Shown: positions 24,675 to 36,774, numbered from the stretch's first letter. The stretch is 64,000 nt of DNA from Hyphodiscus hymeniophilus (GCA_016508695.1 VNKQ01000006.1:1550001-1614000), one strand, 5' to 3'. The notes: a model not told the origin generated them from the letters alone. Translations and numbers: made by a program.

Positions 24675-25308
24675 GAGAGGATAGGGTAATGAGGCTGTAA
24701 AGTTCTTTGGCATGATGTCAATATGTACTGAAATGGTGGAACTAAATTTCAGAGATTGTGCATGTCCATCGAAGAGTTAGGGTAGGTGTTTTGTAGCATG
24801 AATAAAACATAACTCAGTCGGTATAACATACCTCATTTCTTGGTATACCAAGATTTTTTTTTTGGGCTTTTTGGTGTCTCTTATCCTCCTTTCATGTTTG
24901 GGATATGCATGATATGACTATATCGCAGAAATTGAAAAAGCAAAGACAGAGCTAAATGAAGCTCCAAACAAAGCTTACCTATGTTCAAGGAAAAGGATTC
25001 GACGGTCTTGGACCGCACACGTGACGATACCGATCAACAAAATTGGTTAAACGCTTAGACAGTAACGATCAAATGTTACATCAGTCCTTCTTCACGGTAG
25101 GTATGACTCTCCGTATGTGATGGTAAAAAATGGCAAGATATCGATTTGTCGTGAGGCATTAACAGACAGCTTTCCGTCGGTTTGAGCATTCTACGGAGGT
25201 TTGCGGGGTCGATCAGAAGACCACAACCTCGCAGACGCCACCGAGTGAGTACAAAAACCTTCCAGCATAAGTCGAAGAAAACAACAAAATACGAAAGATA
25301 ATACTAAA
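24675..25308. other. Intergenic, nothing recognised
   Basis: The 3' flank of the laccase and the promoter of the next gene. It contains one CACGTG core at 25018-25023 and a poly-T run near 24855. Confidence 0.5.
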
Positions 25309-25990
25309 ATGAAGCGATTCAGCCTTTCCTCCAACTCAAAGTCCCCTGAAACCTCGACCTCGGCATCGAATGCAAAAGCGGAACAAGCAGTGCGCGAATC
25401 GACAGTAGCGGAAGAGACGCCCAGCTGCTTCGTCGACACACACGGTGTGATAACAACGACAATGAACGAGCTTCCTGGCTATCGCATCGTAAAAGTGCTC
25501 GGCGCCATCTATGGAATCACCGTGCGCTCACGCAATTGGGGTGTTGACATTGGAGCATTCCTGAAATCAAGCGTTGGAGGAGAGATTAGGTATTTCACCA
25601 ACCTGATGTACATGAGTCGTAATTCGGCGGTTGTAAGGTTAGTGGGAGAATGTATGCAGCGAGGTGGCAATGCGATCATTGCAATGAGGTTCGATCAAAG
25701 TGAGGTGAGTGCAATGTTCTGATTGCTAAGGAAACAGAGCTGATATTGAAGCAGGTTAATACGTTCTCGCAGGTTAGCTTTCCCTCATTGCTACGCTCTT
25801 GTGATATGGCTCCGGAGCTGAGAGCTGTACTCTAAAGATAAGGTCTCGGGTTCTTCATTGATCTCAGAACAGCTCTCAAGCTCGGGAGTTTCTTGCAAAC
25901 TTTCAGCAATTACGGGTAGTAATAAAGCTGTAGGTTTGTGCATATGGTACGGCGGTTGTGGTGGAAAAATTTGAGGACAATGCTGCTTAG
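25309..25990 (+). CDS. UPF0145 (YbjQ/DUF74) family protein
   Basis: Exons 25309-25704, 25755-25772 and 25934-25990 join in phase to 156 residues. After a disordered Ser-rich N-terminus (about 45 residues) comes the compact UPF0145 fold: LPGYRIVKVLGAIYGITVRSRN, GGEIRYFTNLMYMSRNSAV, then RGGNAIIAMRFDQSE and the final strand VCAYGTAVVVE. Bacterial relatives form pentamers. The label heavy-metal-binding is a database name and I infer no metal role. The middle exon is only 18 nt and codes VNTFSQ; without it the final beta strand would be missing, and the two flanking introns (50 and 161 nt) have acceptable signals. Confidence 0.8.
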
Positions 25991-26286
25991 CAGGGTTGAT
26001 CGAGACTGGACTGTTTCATGGGTGCGATCTTTGACAATGAACGTTCAATTTGAGCTGGCCTGAGTGCAATTCCTCCGACCACGTGCTTCAAGGTTCCTGT
26101 TGCGAAATTGAGGCTTGTCGAAGCTACAGATCCAAAGAAGATACTTCTTCCGTAGCGCCAAATCTTTCGCCTCGAATCATTTAAAAGACCAATTGCTATT
26201 GGTGGTTTAGTCTTGGGCTGAAGCGAGACAATTGAGCTTAACTTCAGGGTATGTAGAGTGCTGCAAGCGGCTCTCTCATCTCCTTC

Positions 26287-26762
26287 GTGTCCGGCGGGAA
26301 GCTTGTCCCTAACCTAGAATCACGAGGTTTGGTCGGAGGTCTTTTCAACGTCGCTTCACAGACAATACGAGGCGAGAAGCAGGGCTCAGGGTGGGATCGA
26401 ATGGAAGCCCGAAAGGGATATCAACCAGCTGCCGAGGCTCACTACCACCAACGCTTGAATCAGCACTACAAGCAAGATCCAAATCATCCAAACCCCAATC
26501 AACAATATGGCTACCACGATTTGCCTTTCCAAAATCCGTATAATCACGACTACATGGGGAGAGGTAAGGGAAGAGTTGTTGGACCGGTTGGCGCCTTCAA
26601 GAAGCTAATCAGGAAGGCGTGTTCCCCAATTGCTAGGACCAAAGCGTCCTTGTTTTCGCATCATGGCCTACTAACGTTAAACAGGATGTGCTGTACTTGA
26701 TGGTTGTCAATATGCCAACCCAGGATGAGATAGCGGACGCAAAGGCTATGTTTGGGCCTTGA
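26287..26762 (+). CDS. Unknown protein with conserved-looking C-terminus
   Basis: An open frame from about 26287 to 26616 encodes a Gly/His/Asn/Pro-rich region (RGLVGGLFNVASQTIRG near its start) and a basic segment ending GPVGAFKKLIRK. Removing 26617-26684, which has a perfect CTAAC branch and an ACAG acceptor, continues in phase with DVLYLMVVNMPTQDEIADA and the stop at 26760-26762. The donor must then be GC (AAG/GCGTGT); unspliced, the frame ends at 26700. The 5' end is unresolved: the frame upstream has no ATG, the first internal ATG is at 26401, and an upstream exon is likely. I do not recognise a function. Confidence 0.5.
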
Positions 26763-27564
26763 GGTTGAGATGCTGCATTGGTAGTGCATCAAAAATCCGC
26801 TGCCCGCAAATGCTCACTGAGAGAGTTGTCTTAGCCCGTCAAATCTACCTAGAGGTCATTTCAACGACTATCGAATTGGAAACGCAAAGGCTTCGAACTA
26901 TGCTTCCAAATTAACCACTCCATGACATTCATATCGCTCGAGTACCTTGCAGGATCTAGACTCTTACACAAAGCCCAGAAGTCCTGCACTTTCAGATGGA
27001 ATAAAGCAGTAAAAAGCGTATTGGCATGAAACAGAGAAGTAAAACCAGGAGCTTCAAGCTGTCAAATTACCTTCAAAAGATGCTATGAGCCAAACTAAAA
27101 CGGATGCCAGATCTGTATGTAGTGGATACTCTATCAGTAACAAACATAAGTTCCTTCTCAATTAAAGTCGGTCATTGATTGTATAAATTTTCATTGCTTG
27201 AAGTTGGCTGCTTGAAAGTCGGCAAATGATGAAGATGACGACGAAGCCTCTCGCTTCGGCGCTCCAACCCCTGAGCTCCGTAGTCCGGGTACAGTACTGT
27301 AGGTCAACAGGAAGGCTGTGTAAAAGTCAGCCTTGCCTGCACCCTGTTGCATCGCTCCATCAGAACAAATAACCTGATTTGCTTATTCGCATCACCTCGC
27401 CACGGCTACAGTACTAAGCCCCGTTCAAGTCGTCGCAATCGTCCATGGGTCCTTTATCTCGACCATGAAACCGAAACTCAACCTCGAAGGGCAACCGACG
27501 GTAACACAACATCTGAGGTATGGGTGAGAGAGGTCCTGAATGATCTCCAACGGTCTGATCTGCG
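26763..27564. other. Intergenic, nothing recognised
   Basis: This is 800 bases between two rightward genes. A short upstream frame with ATG at 27464 could be a leader peptide or missed exon of the ankyrin gene, but no splice solution was found. Confidence 0.45.
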
Positions 27565-30346
27565 ATGTCAACTGTACTTGCTTCAAATCCACCATCGTTT
27601 TCCAACGATAACCCTTTCATACTGGTGCGGGGGCAGCCTGACGCGTCGATAACGTACTCGATTCAAGGGCGGGCTGGATACATTGACGGCAGACAATACC
27701 AGATTTACGACAATATATTTGAGGAGCATGCTCGAGAGTGGGACTCGATTTCAGATGGGGCCGCTGTTGAGCTAATTCGATTGTCGAACCTGTCCGAGGA
27801 AGTTCTGGCAGAAATATGGGAAGCCGTGAGCTATGATTTCCACATACGACTTGGCACAAGGCTTACCATGTCCATACTAGGCACTTAAAGCTACTTATAT
27901 CTCGGCGCCGAGGGCATGCGAGACACAGCAAGGCTATTTGAGTAAAGACGAGTTCTTCGTACTCTTGGCTGAACTCCAATACCGCCTTGGATTATCCAGC
28001 GACGCCTTCTCCAATATCTTGCTGAATCCTTCGACCCGGCGAGCGAGGAGGAATCCTTTCAGCAGACGATCGATCATAGACTTGGCAACCCCTCCGCAGA
28101 GTCCAATACAAGCACCTCCCATACCACCGAAAATATTGAAAGACCACTATGGGGCAAGCTCAAGAAGGGTATCAATTCACATCGATGTCCACGAAATTGG
28201 GCATTCAGAACTTGGTCCAAGCGAGCATCGAGATGCTGCGGAAGTTCATGGCGAACACTTACGGAGTTTTGACTCTGTACCTCTGGCGCGGCCACTCCCT
28301 TCTCAGAGCAGCAGAATATCCGACATCTTATTGCCTATCAAAGTATCTTCTAGACCCGCTGACACAGAGACTTTCAGATCTAGTGACAAAGAACTTGTCA
28401 CCGAGAATTGGGTCCCAACATTACCCAAAATAGAGGATGTGGAATCTGAGGACGTTGTGGAAAGCCCAACAACCGTACTTCCGAATGCCATTGAACCCCG
28501 ACAGCACGAAACGTTTGACCGGACCTACGTTGAATTGGAAGTCCCTTCATCGAGACCGAGATGGGATCCGGACGACTTCGGCAGGGTTCGCGCACTGCCC
28601 TACACGATCGATCCAGTTGAGAGATCAGAAGACCAATCGACCCTTCAACTTGCTGTGGCTCCAAGACCACAGCAGGAATACCGGCCTCTATCTACAACAT
28701 TTAGCGACCAACTAGCTTTGCAACGCATTACTTCGCTAGTTACTCCAGAGTGGTCAATCAGAAGACGCAGATCAATTGGGAACGCTCTCAATCTTGTTCG
28801 TAAAAAGACGATGCATTTCAAATCTAAACGACCCGATCCTGACAAGGCTCCCAGTGGCTATCTTTACATCAAGCTTGCTGAAGTACTGCAGGACGCAGTT
28901 GCTGAAGGCAACACCTCTCTAGTGGTGTCACTTTTCAAGCTCGGGGCGAATGTTAATTATTCCTCAGTCAAAGAATGTGTATATCACAACATTTTGCAAG
29001 TCGCAGTAGCTTTAGGGCACGTAGATATTGTTGAATATTTTATTACTGTGGGGGCCGACGGTGTCTCTGTAGACAATGCGCTTCTCACTGCGTTCTTCGC
29101 GGACAATATCGATCTTGCAATCAAGCTTGCACCCCACGCAAATGTATATCACCTCCGTCCGTTCGATGCACCCGGACCAGCATACCAGAAACTGTCTGCC
29201 TCATCTCTTGGGCGAGTCATTAGAGATCGAACAATGCCACCTCGAAGTCGACTACAGCTTTTGCAATGCTTCATGAGCCAGGATTATTTCGATGCCAATA
29301 AGGTGGTCTTTCAAGCATACGATACGGCCAATGAACGTCTTTTTGAATTTTCGACTCTCGCCACACTCGTGGCTCAGCTTGATGTTGAAGTCGTTGGGCT
29401 CATTCTATCTTCACTTGGAACTGTGAAACGACATTCCGTCAGGAAGACACTTAGCGACCACGTCCATCAAATGGGCCCAATATGCTGCATTCGTCCTTCG
29501 CACTGGAACTTGAGCTCCGGCAGAGCGTTCACCATGCTGCAACTACTGATTGAACACTCGGCTGATCCAGGGGAGATTGCTTACTGGCCTGGCTCCGGCG
29601 AAATGTCCCCCTTGGCTTGTGCTCTCGTCGGCGGAAGCTCAGAAGGCGTTTCGATGCTGCTTGCGCTTGATGCCGACCCTGAATGCCTTGTTTACCAGAT
29701 ACAATCGAATGGTAGAGAAAGTGAAGCATATTCAGCCCTTGGTTGGGCGGCTTTGAAGGGCAGACTGGACATTTGCACCCTTCTCGTCGACGCTGGCGCT
29801 ACGCCGTGGCGTATCAGTTTCAAAGGACACACGCCATTATACTTAGCTTGCAGAGGTGGCTCTATCGAAGTCGTTGAGTACCTTCTCTCATTAGACGTGG
29901 AGCGCAGCAAGGTAGATGACTGCCTCCTCGCCGCCGTCAAGGGTGACGAACCGCGCATCGTCGAAGTATTACTAAAAGTCGGCGCGTCTATCACGCCTGA
30001 GACGTGGATCTCAGTAATGACCCAGCCACGTAAGCCACGGCAACGTGCCAACCTCCTCCGTACCATAGATCTTCTGCTTTCGCACGATTCTATCATTTTA
30101 GAAGAACCAGTGCTCTCAGCGATCGATGCCGGAAACTTTGGCGGCATGAGCAGAGTCCTGGAGCGAAGAAACGGCCAGCTGGATTTCGACAAGAATGCTT
30201 GTTTCAGGAATTGGAGATGGGCTCCTGAGCGAGGTGGTCAGGATTTCAGGGATCGTACTTGTCTTTATTATGCGGATCAAACAGGGAAACGCGATTTTGT
30301 GGCGTTACTCGGGAGTTATGGTTGGGGAAGCATCATCACGGCTTAG
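27565..30346 (+). CDS. EH-like domain plus ankyrin-repeat protein
   Basis: Exons 27565-27825 and 27923-30346 give about 894 residues. The N-terminal 110 residues resemble an Eps15-homology/EF-hand pair: YDNIFEEHAREWDSISDGAAVELIRLSNLSEEVLAEIWEA, then GYLSKDEFFVLLAELQ. EH domains bind NPF peptides in endocytosis, but the calcium loop here is degenerate. A proline/serine-rich linker (NPF at about residue 126) follows. From about residue 395 the chain is built of ankyrin-type repeats, clearest in GYSALGWAALKGRLDICTLLVDAGA-like and GHTPLYLACRGGSIEVVEYLL units. The function is presumably scaffolding and is inferred. The intron (97 nt, GTGAGC donor) is the least certain part, because the sequence just before the acceptor also reads as a good EH loop. 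Confidence 0.65.
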
Positions 30347-30882
30347 AATGGGACGCAAATTAGCAACTATTTCTGGGACAAATCTACGAGTGCAATGATC
30401 ATAGCTGCCCGTTCTCAACTGATATATAACAATTCTGTCGTTGAGATCAATTATACTGCGAGATGAATTTATAGGTTCCCACTATAAGTATTTCCTTGGC
30501 AAGAATACGAAGTTTTAGTTAACTTGTTCCTTTCTTTCACTATTTCTTCTTCCGGACACCACTTAGCAATAAGAAAAAAAGCTATGGTTGATCGTGCTGT
30601 CGATCACGTGTAGTGATACTACAGCAGGGGTAAACACTACACCGACCTGAGGTTTTGATTCTGCCAGTTAGGGAGGCTTGATTGCTGGCAGAATGAAGGC
30701 GGGACAAACAACCTCGGGATCGCCACAACCCCCATTCTACATTCTATTATGTACGCTGTATCGCATGTCATTCTCCTTCCACGGTCCATGGAGCAGTCCA
30801 TCAGGTTGTCCTTGAGTACTTGTGCCCGCAACCGTCAACACCAGTGAACAATCCCTCCCATAACATCGCTCCCACCAACAAG
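30347..30882. other. Intergenic, nothing recognised
   Basis: This is 536 bases between two rightward genes. It contains a CACGTG core at 30605-30610 inside the near-palindrome gatcacgtgtagtgat. Confidence 0.5.
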
Positions 30883-31515
30883 ATGAGCGACTCGACACCA
30901 ACACGGCGCCCATTCCACGGCTCCTGCCATTGCGGCTCCGTCCAGTATATCATCTTCCTCACACTCCCCCATCAACCTCCTCCCATCGCTACACCCCCGC
31001 CCACCGACTCTTCCCGCGCGAACCAGGAGTTTTACCGCTGCAACTGCACACCCTGCCAGAAGGCTGGCCATTTCCACATACGCCTGGCCTGGTCCCCTGA
31101 GGACTTCATGCTCCTCTCTCCGCTGGACCCCATGGCCCAGCTTGGGGACTACACCTGCAACGACGGGCGTATCCACTGGCTCTTCTGCAAGAAGTGCGCT
31201 GGGAGGTGCTTCCTCTTCGCCGGCGCGGGGGAGATGGCCGAGGTGGACCTGGATGAGCTGGGCGTCCAGGACAAGGATGGGGGCAAGATGGGCAAGAGGA
31301 CTATCTGGCGTCCCAAGGCTGAGGGTTGGGACGAGCAGAGACCATCCGGGTGCTATCTCAGTGTGAATGGGTATACCGTCGATGCGGGGCAGGAGGGGTT
31401 TGAACTGGGTGAATTCACGGCGAACAAATGGGTCGGGTATGTGGACTGCCTTGAACTCAATGGTCCGGAGCGGGACCCGCGGTATGATAAGCCTTATGAG
31501 GGCGGCGCGTTCTGA
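30883..31515 (+). CDS. GFA/CENP-V domain zinc protein
   Basis: A single-exon gene of 210 residues starting at the ATG at 30883. It has the cysteine spacing of the GFA (glutathione-dependent formaldehyde-activating enzyme)/CENP-V fold: C15-x-C17 in GSCHCGSVQY, C53-x-C55-x2-C58 in RCNCTPCQK, and C102-x2-C105 in FCKKC. These bind one or two zinc ions. In the bacterial enzyme the fold promotes S-hydroxymethylglutathione formation, but most fungal members have no proven activity. A Pro-rich insert separates the first strands. The coding region appears richer in G and C than its flanks. The gene converges on the oxidase downstream. Confidence 0.85.
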   Translation: MSDSTPTRRPFHGSCHCGSVQYIIFLTLPHQPPPIATPPPTDSSRANQEFYRCNCTPCQKAGHFHIRLAWSPEDFMLLSPLDPMAQLGDYTCNDGRIHWLFCKKCAGRCFLFAGAGEMAEVDLDELGVQDKDGGKMGKRTIWRPKAEGWDEQRPSGCYLSVNGYTVDAGQEGFELGEFTANKWVGYVDCLELNGPERDPRYDKPYEGGAF

Positions 31516-32111
31516 AGAACAATGTGTTCTACTTGAAGTCCGGTAGTCGATTAGCAGGCGTGTCGCTGGTTTATCGTAAATCAGGCGGAATGCCATTCTG
31601 CATCATTCTAATAACAATGACTCCGAGCGCACGCGCTCCCACGTATTGTGTAGGTTGGAATTCGTCGAAAAGGGGCGGTGCGCTCTTGGTTACAAGACAA
31701 TCTGCTGCAGCCCGAGACGACTTGCTTGTTTTCGCTCACCCATCTCGTGTAAATAGGACCCTGGAGCTATCTAGTACATGATGTGCGAGCCAAATCTAGT
31801 AAGATGCTGCATGGCTTCACTACTGGGGCAAGTTACACAAAACACTGACTGGCATTGTGCCGTGACTACAAATGGTCTGCTTGTGAGACCTATGAGATAA
31901 TGTCTTTGCAAGAATACTCAGGAGAGGAAATATTACAACTGTAGTAGGAATAAACAGAAATTCTCAAAAGTTCACAAATCTTCTGTCGGTTGAACTCGAA
32001 GTATCTACGTTTTGTATCTTCACAGAGCACGCAGGGCATAGATATTGGATACGTCTATTACCATCCACTCTAAAAGCTGCTTCTATCTCAACAATCCCAA
32101 TCCTACATGAA
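31516..32111. other. Intergenic between convergent genes
   Basis: This is 596 bases of shared 3' flank. No coding or structural feature is recognised. Confidence 0.5.
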
Positions 32112-34235
32112 TCAAACATTCAAACCCTTGAAATGCACAACGTGTGGATCGTGCGTATCATTTCCGTTAACGCTCCCGCCATAAATAAGATAACCTTGAA
32201 TGTGCGCCATGCTGACGTTCATGATCTCTGTTTCATTGCCCATTACCCATACTGTTTGCATTCCTGCAACAAGGTCTTCAGTAAACTTCCAAATGTCATT
32301 GACCGAATGGATGGAGAATCTTACCCATGACCATATGCTGCAGAATATGGCAGTGAATCATCCACTATAATCAACGGGTCAGTAATTGCTCCATTTATAT
32401 GAAAATCCAGCGAAGACTTTTGTTGGGGGGATCCAGGTACAAACTCGTGACCTGTAACCCAACCAGGAGACCGATGTTCTGGGACGACTTACGACACCAG
32501 GCTCTGTGACTCGCAATCTCCAAGCACGCCATCCCATGTCGATCCCTGGAGTGGTCTTCTCAGTATACTTATAAAGCATAGTAGTATCTCTTTTCGCCAA
32601 AGCCAGACCCTTGATCTTTTCCTCGTTTGCCACAGGATCATACGTCCCATTCCCCGATCCCAGATCATAGTAATGGGCACCATGTGCATGGAATGGATGA
32701 ACATCCACACTCCCGACATCCGAGCCGGTATTCTGGATGATGATCTCGATGATCTCGCCCATGGCCGCCGGGAAAACTCTAGTCACGGGATCTATGCCGT
32801 GGTTTGCCTGTGCGCGGTCCAGAGATGGGAACTCGATGCTATCGTTCTTGTACAGGGAGACGAGGTACGGCTCCGTTGGGAATGACTCGATCCAGGGGCT
32901 TTCATCTTGAGCCCACATCACCGAGCCTTTGCCGATGATCTGATGCGTGCGGACAGTCACGCGGCGGGTCACTTCCGATGCTTGAGGGAAGTCTGGATCG
33001 GAGGAAAGTGATAGCAGCCTGTGATCAAGCCAGCCAAGTGTGGTTTGTGGAAGTGTGAGGGGTGTACCTTCAGTGGGTAGAGCCAGTCGTGGAGCGATTG
33101 GAAGTGGAACTCGCTTCGAACTTGGGACTTTGTAGTCCAGAATTGCGTAGGAACGGATGAGTGCTGGTCGATCTCGAGTCTCAATTTGGATGAAGAACTG
33201 TGATTTCGATAACTCGTTCCGGGGCTTCGTCTTCAGCAGGACGCTGAACCGCTGGCCACTTCCAATCTGAAGATAGGAGATGTTGACTGGCTTGACATAA
33301 TTGCCATCTGCTTCGATCAGGGTCATTTCATCATGATCCTCGAAGGCAAGCGTAGCAAAAGACAACGCAGTTCCTCCAATGAACCGGAACCGATATGTCT
33401 TTTCGGGTTCAACGCTGATGAGAGCAAGTTCGCAATCAGTTGAAGCAGTACTACCCGGAAGTTGCCCTTGTCCATTGACGAGAATATTGGAGGGCTCCCC
33501 ACTCCACTGAAAGGGATTTCCAATGAGACCATGCTCGATGTCGGAGTCTGATTTTTCGAAGATGTCTGCGAGTGCGATGGTTCTTTCGTCATCATAGTTG
33601 TAGGGCGCCTTTCCGGGCTCCTCAATGATTAATGGACCCGCTGCCGTGACTGCCTGGAACCCAATGTGTGAATGATAAAAGTAAGTCCCTGCGTATCCCG
33701 AGCCAATCTCTAGCTCATAATCAAAGTAGTGATTCGGAGGAATGGGCCACTGCGATGCTCCTGGAGTTCCGTCAGAGAAGGGCGAGACGGCCATACTCAG
33801 TCCGTGCCAATGCTACTCGAACCGATTAAAAAAAATCCGGAATCTCGGCAGAGAATAAGTAGTCACCATAGTAAGATTTTTGTTATCCATATCATTGAAT
33901 ACCCTTATCCAGTATATGTTGCCCTCAGTCAGGCGAATTTCAGGCCCGGGAGAGGTGCCGTTAACCAAAATAACTTCCGACTTCGTGATGCATGATTGGG
34001 TGAAAGGTTGCTCAGTGATCCTAAGAACGAAGTCAGGAGTAAATGAAGAGTCATGTCTCATCGGGGAAGTAGAGTTGGCAATTATCTCGGCTGGTGATCC
34101 GAAAGAGACGAAAGTGCTGAGCTTGGTGTTCAGCCCACCGCCTACGTAAGTGTAGCCAAGTATGAACAACAAAGGGAGACTCCATAATAGTAGCTTTGGG
34201 AATGAAAAGAACGTAGATGAAACGAGAGGGGCCAT
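32112..34235 (-). CDS. Ascorbate-oxidase-type multicopper oxidase with N-terminal membrane anchor
   Basis: Exons 34235-33867, 33812-32493, 32364-32325 and 32263-32112 join to 626 residues. Residues about 7-33 form a hydrophobic signal-anchor (FPKLLLWSLPLLFILGY). The copper motifs are complete: HWHG at 124, FYHSHIG at about 168, HPFHAHGAHYYDLG at 495 and HCHILQHMVMGM at 567, with a methionine as the likely axial ligand. The 40-nt third exon encodes nearly all of the last copper motif and each junction restores family sequence. The substrate is unknown; the HAHG variant and overall pattern place it with fungal ascorbate oxidase-like enzymes rather than laccases or Fet3, which has a C-terminal membrane helix. 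Several N-glycosylation sequons are present. Confidence 0.88.
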
Positions 34236-36228
34236 TCTGAGGCTCAAGTGATCGCTTCTACTGCGATTCACTCACGCAGTGTAGGAAGACATCGAAAGTC
34301 TTCTGGCTGGATGTCAAAGTTGTTGAAAACAGGGCATTTAGCGACCCTACCGCCACCAGTGGGTGCAGGAATTACCCGCGGATAGGCCATTATCACCAAA
34401 TTTCAATATATTGGATATTTTATCAGTTTGCTCTATTCTACTATTACATTACTATTTAGCTAGTTAAAGCAGGCGGAGCACCCATTAAAGGAGCTAAATA
34501 GTGCCGCCGAGCGACCCGTACGGTGGACATGGCATAACATCTGACCGGCACGTGATCTTCCTCAGTGAAATCGCTATTCATATTATAACACTTACGATTT
34601 GTAGTCATGAGTAGCAGTATTGTAGCAAGCCTGATAGTTACTATACCCAAGTTGTCTCAATTTGGAATTTCTCCGAGTAACAGATTCCCATATGTTAAAA
34701 CTAGGATCAATAACTACATTATTCTCGCAGGTGTATACTAATACTCTGAGGTTAGATGATATCTGCTGGTAGGCTTTGTAAAGTGACTTGATGATGGGGG
34801 GTTGAATATTACAATTTAAACAGAATTTGTATTGACACAACACTTTGCTCGAGGTTCAATATTAAATTGTGCAGATAGCAGACAGCAGACGAGTTGGTAA
34901 CTGGCAAACAACGAAAACACCCTGCCAATCCAATAACCTTCCTAAGAGACAATGAAGGACAAAGTAACCTTTACATCCCAGCCCCCAAGAGCCTGTGAAG
35001 CTGTCAGACGGGTGGCGAGGATTGTAAGGAATGTAACTGTGAAGAAGATGGCACTCACTCAACTCGATATTCTCGATTGCCAGATCTTCATACTGCCTTA
35101 GAATTTGGGGATGGATTCTGCCCAGTAATTAGCATCACTCCTCGAGTGGTTCTAACTAAATAAGCAAATCAACCAATGCGATCAACAATCGTACCCAATA
35201 GTGATTTCGCAGCCAACGTCCAGACGGTGCAGGCAGTCTAGCTATTGCTCGAGCAACAAGTGAGATTTCGCTACGAATGACACCCAGACCGCTGTGAATA
35301 ATACGCTTATCAAGCTGCTCGTGGTAACCAGCGTAAACTGGAAGAGTACGTTTTGAACAATGTTCTCGGCCAAGGCGCCCATCGCAATAATTGTCGCTAA
35401 TTGAGAAATGAATCAAATGGTTCGAGTTTCGAGGGGAGGGTAATGCGAAAGGGATGTTCGCCAGCGATCAATGCAGTTCGAGTGCCAGCCAGCAAAATAA
35501 AAGACAGAAGAAACGAGTTATTTGACAAATGTTTGCTTTTTAAGAAATTAACTTGTCAAAGGGTACACCGCATATATTTAGTTCGTACAGTAGTCAGCTG
35601 ACGTAATGTAACAGGCCTTGATATCTCTTTCCGATTTCAAGTAAACGCTTTCTACTACAAAACGAATTCAGCCTTATCTGTTGTTCTTATCTGGAATTCG
35701 CATGCTGTCTTTCAAAATGTGGTCAGGGCTCCATACTGAAGAGACGAGCTGTTGGAACGCCTTGCTGCGGATGGCGGACAAACAGATGTGATTCTCCTGG
35801 TAAGGCAGCGGTTACAACAAAGGCAAGAAACATTTCGCGATGACACGGAAGGTTATCATGGCTCTTCAAAGGTTCAATGTCTGAGTTGACATAGTCGGAA
35901 GCAAAGTCAGCAGATTCATAAGTGGGAAAAGGGAAGGAGATCGACTTACGGACTGAGGAATCAGAAAAGTGGAGCTAGGTGTATTTCAAATTGACCACGA
36001 TGTGTGTCAAATTTTATTGGGCGGTGTTGCTACTGCCACAGATTGCTTTCGTAACGTTTGCCAAAGTACTATCTATCAAGCCTTTATTGTAGATACACTC
36101 GCCATCAACGCTTCTCTCGTCAACGCTGATAAGAAAGCCTTTATGCAAATCTTCAAGCACTGAGCAGCTCTTAGACTCTTCTTGGACTCCCAAGTCCGCG
36201 AATTTTTCGAGTTCAGCAATGCTACCTC
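34236..36228. other. 2 kb gene-poor stretch
   Basis: No supported coding sequence is present. The part around 34380-34860 looks AT-rich with short direct words and may be old, decayed mobile DNA, but I found no terminal repeats or transposase. One CACGTGAT lies at 34549-34556. Confidence 0.45.
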
Positions 36229-36774
36229 CTAAGCAGCAGTACTTGTCGTTGAAGCCACACTCACACCGGGAGTCAGACTTGGAATTCCCGTTAGAAGACA
36301 TGTACAGGCAGAGCTGACTTCTGTTGAATGGATTTCACAGTCCGCCACATAGCTCGGAATCTCAGTGGTCGCCGTGATCACCGTCTCGAGGAAAGTGGTA
36401 CAGAATGCAGATGCAGACGTCAAATAACTCGCATCCATTAAATCCCGCAAACAGTTATTGCTGTTGCAGGTCACTGCTTCCCTTCCTGGACTCGGCGGCA
36501 GAGCTCCTGTCGCCCATTGCACAGGACTAGGGCTTAGAATGAATTCCATCGTGCCTCCGTTCCCGAATATATCTTGGCACGTGAGCCAATTCTTTGTCCA
36601 AGGCTGCCCATTGACTTTCAAGCTTTGGACATAGAAATTTGCATCTCCAGTGCCGTCGCCTCCTGCGCTTGTAATGACTAGCTCCTTGGAGGATCCCCGA
36701 TTGATAGTCATGTTTTCATACCAGGGTGAGTGAATGAGAAATGTCGTTTGACCTGTCACGGGGTATAGACCGAT
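36229..36774 (-). pseudogene. C-terminal remnant of a GH92 alpha-mannosidase fused to a Cys-rich tail
   Basis: The frame opens after a good 3' splice site (CTGAC...CAACTAG) with GLYPVTGQTTFLIHSPWY and continues through FYVQSLKVNGQPWTKNW and GGTMEFILSP, ending PPSPG: the last 100 or so residues of glycoside hydrolase family 92 enzymes, which normally span about 750-800. The next 55 residues are Cys-rich (CNSNNCLRDL... SACTCL), a tail type common on fungal secreted proteins, then a Ser/Thr end and a stop at 36229-36231. No GH92 sequence precedes it within 36780-38400 on this strand, so the catalytic body is gone. A short new secreted gene built from the fragment is a less likely alternative. 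Confidence 0.6.

Noticed and set aside
30820..30882. Longer N-terminus for the GFA protein
   Set aside because: The extra frame starts at TTG. The ATG at 30883 has a better context and precedes the conserved domain.
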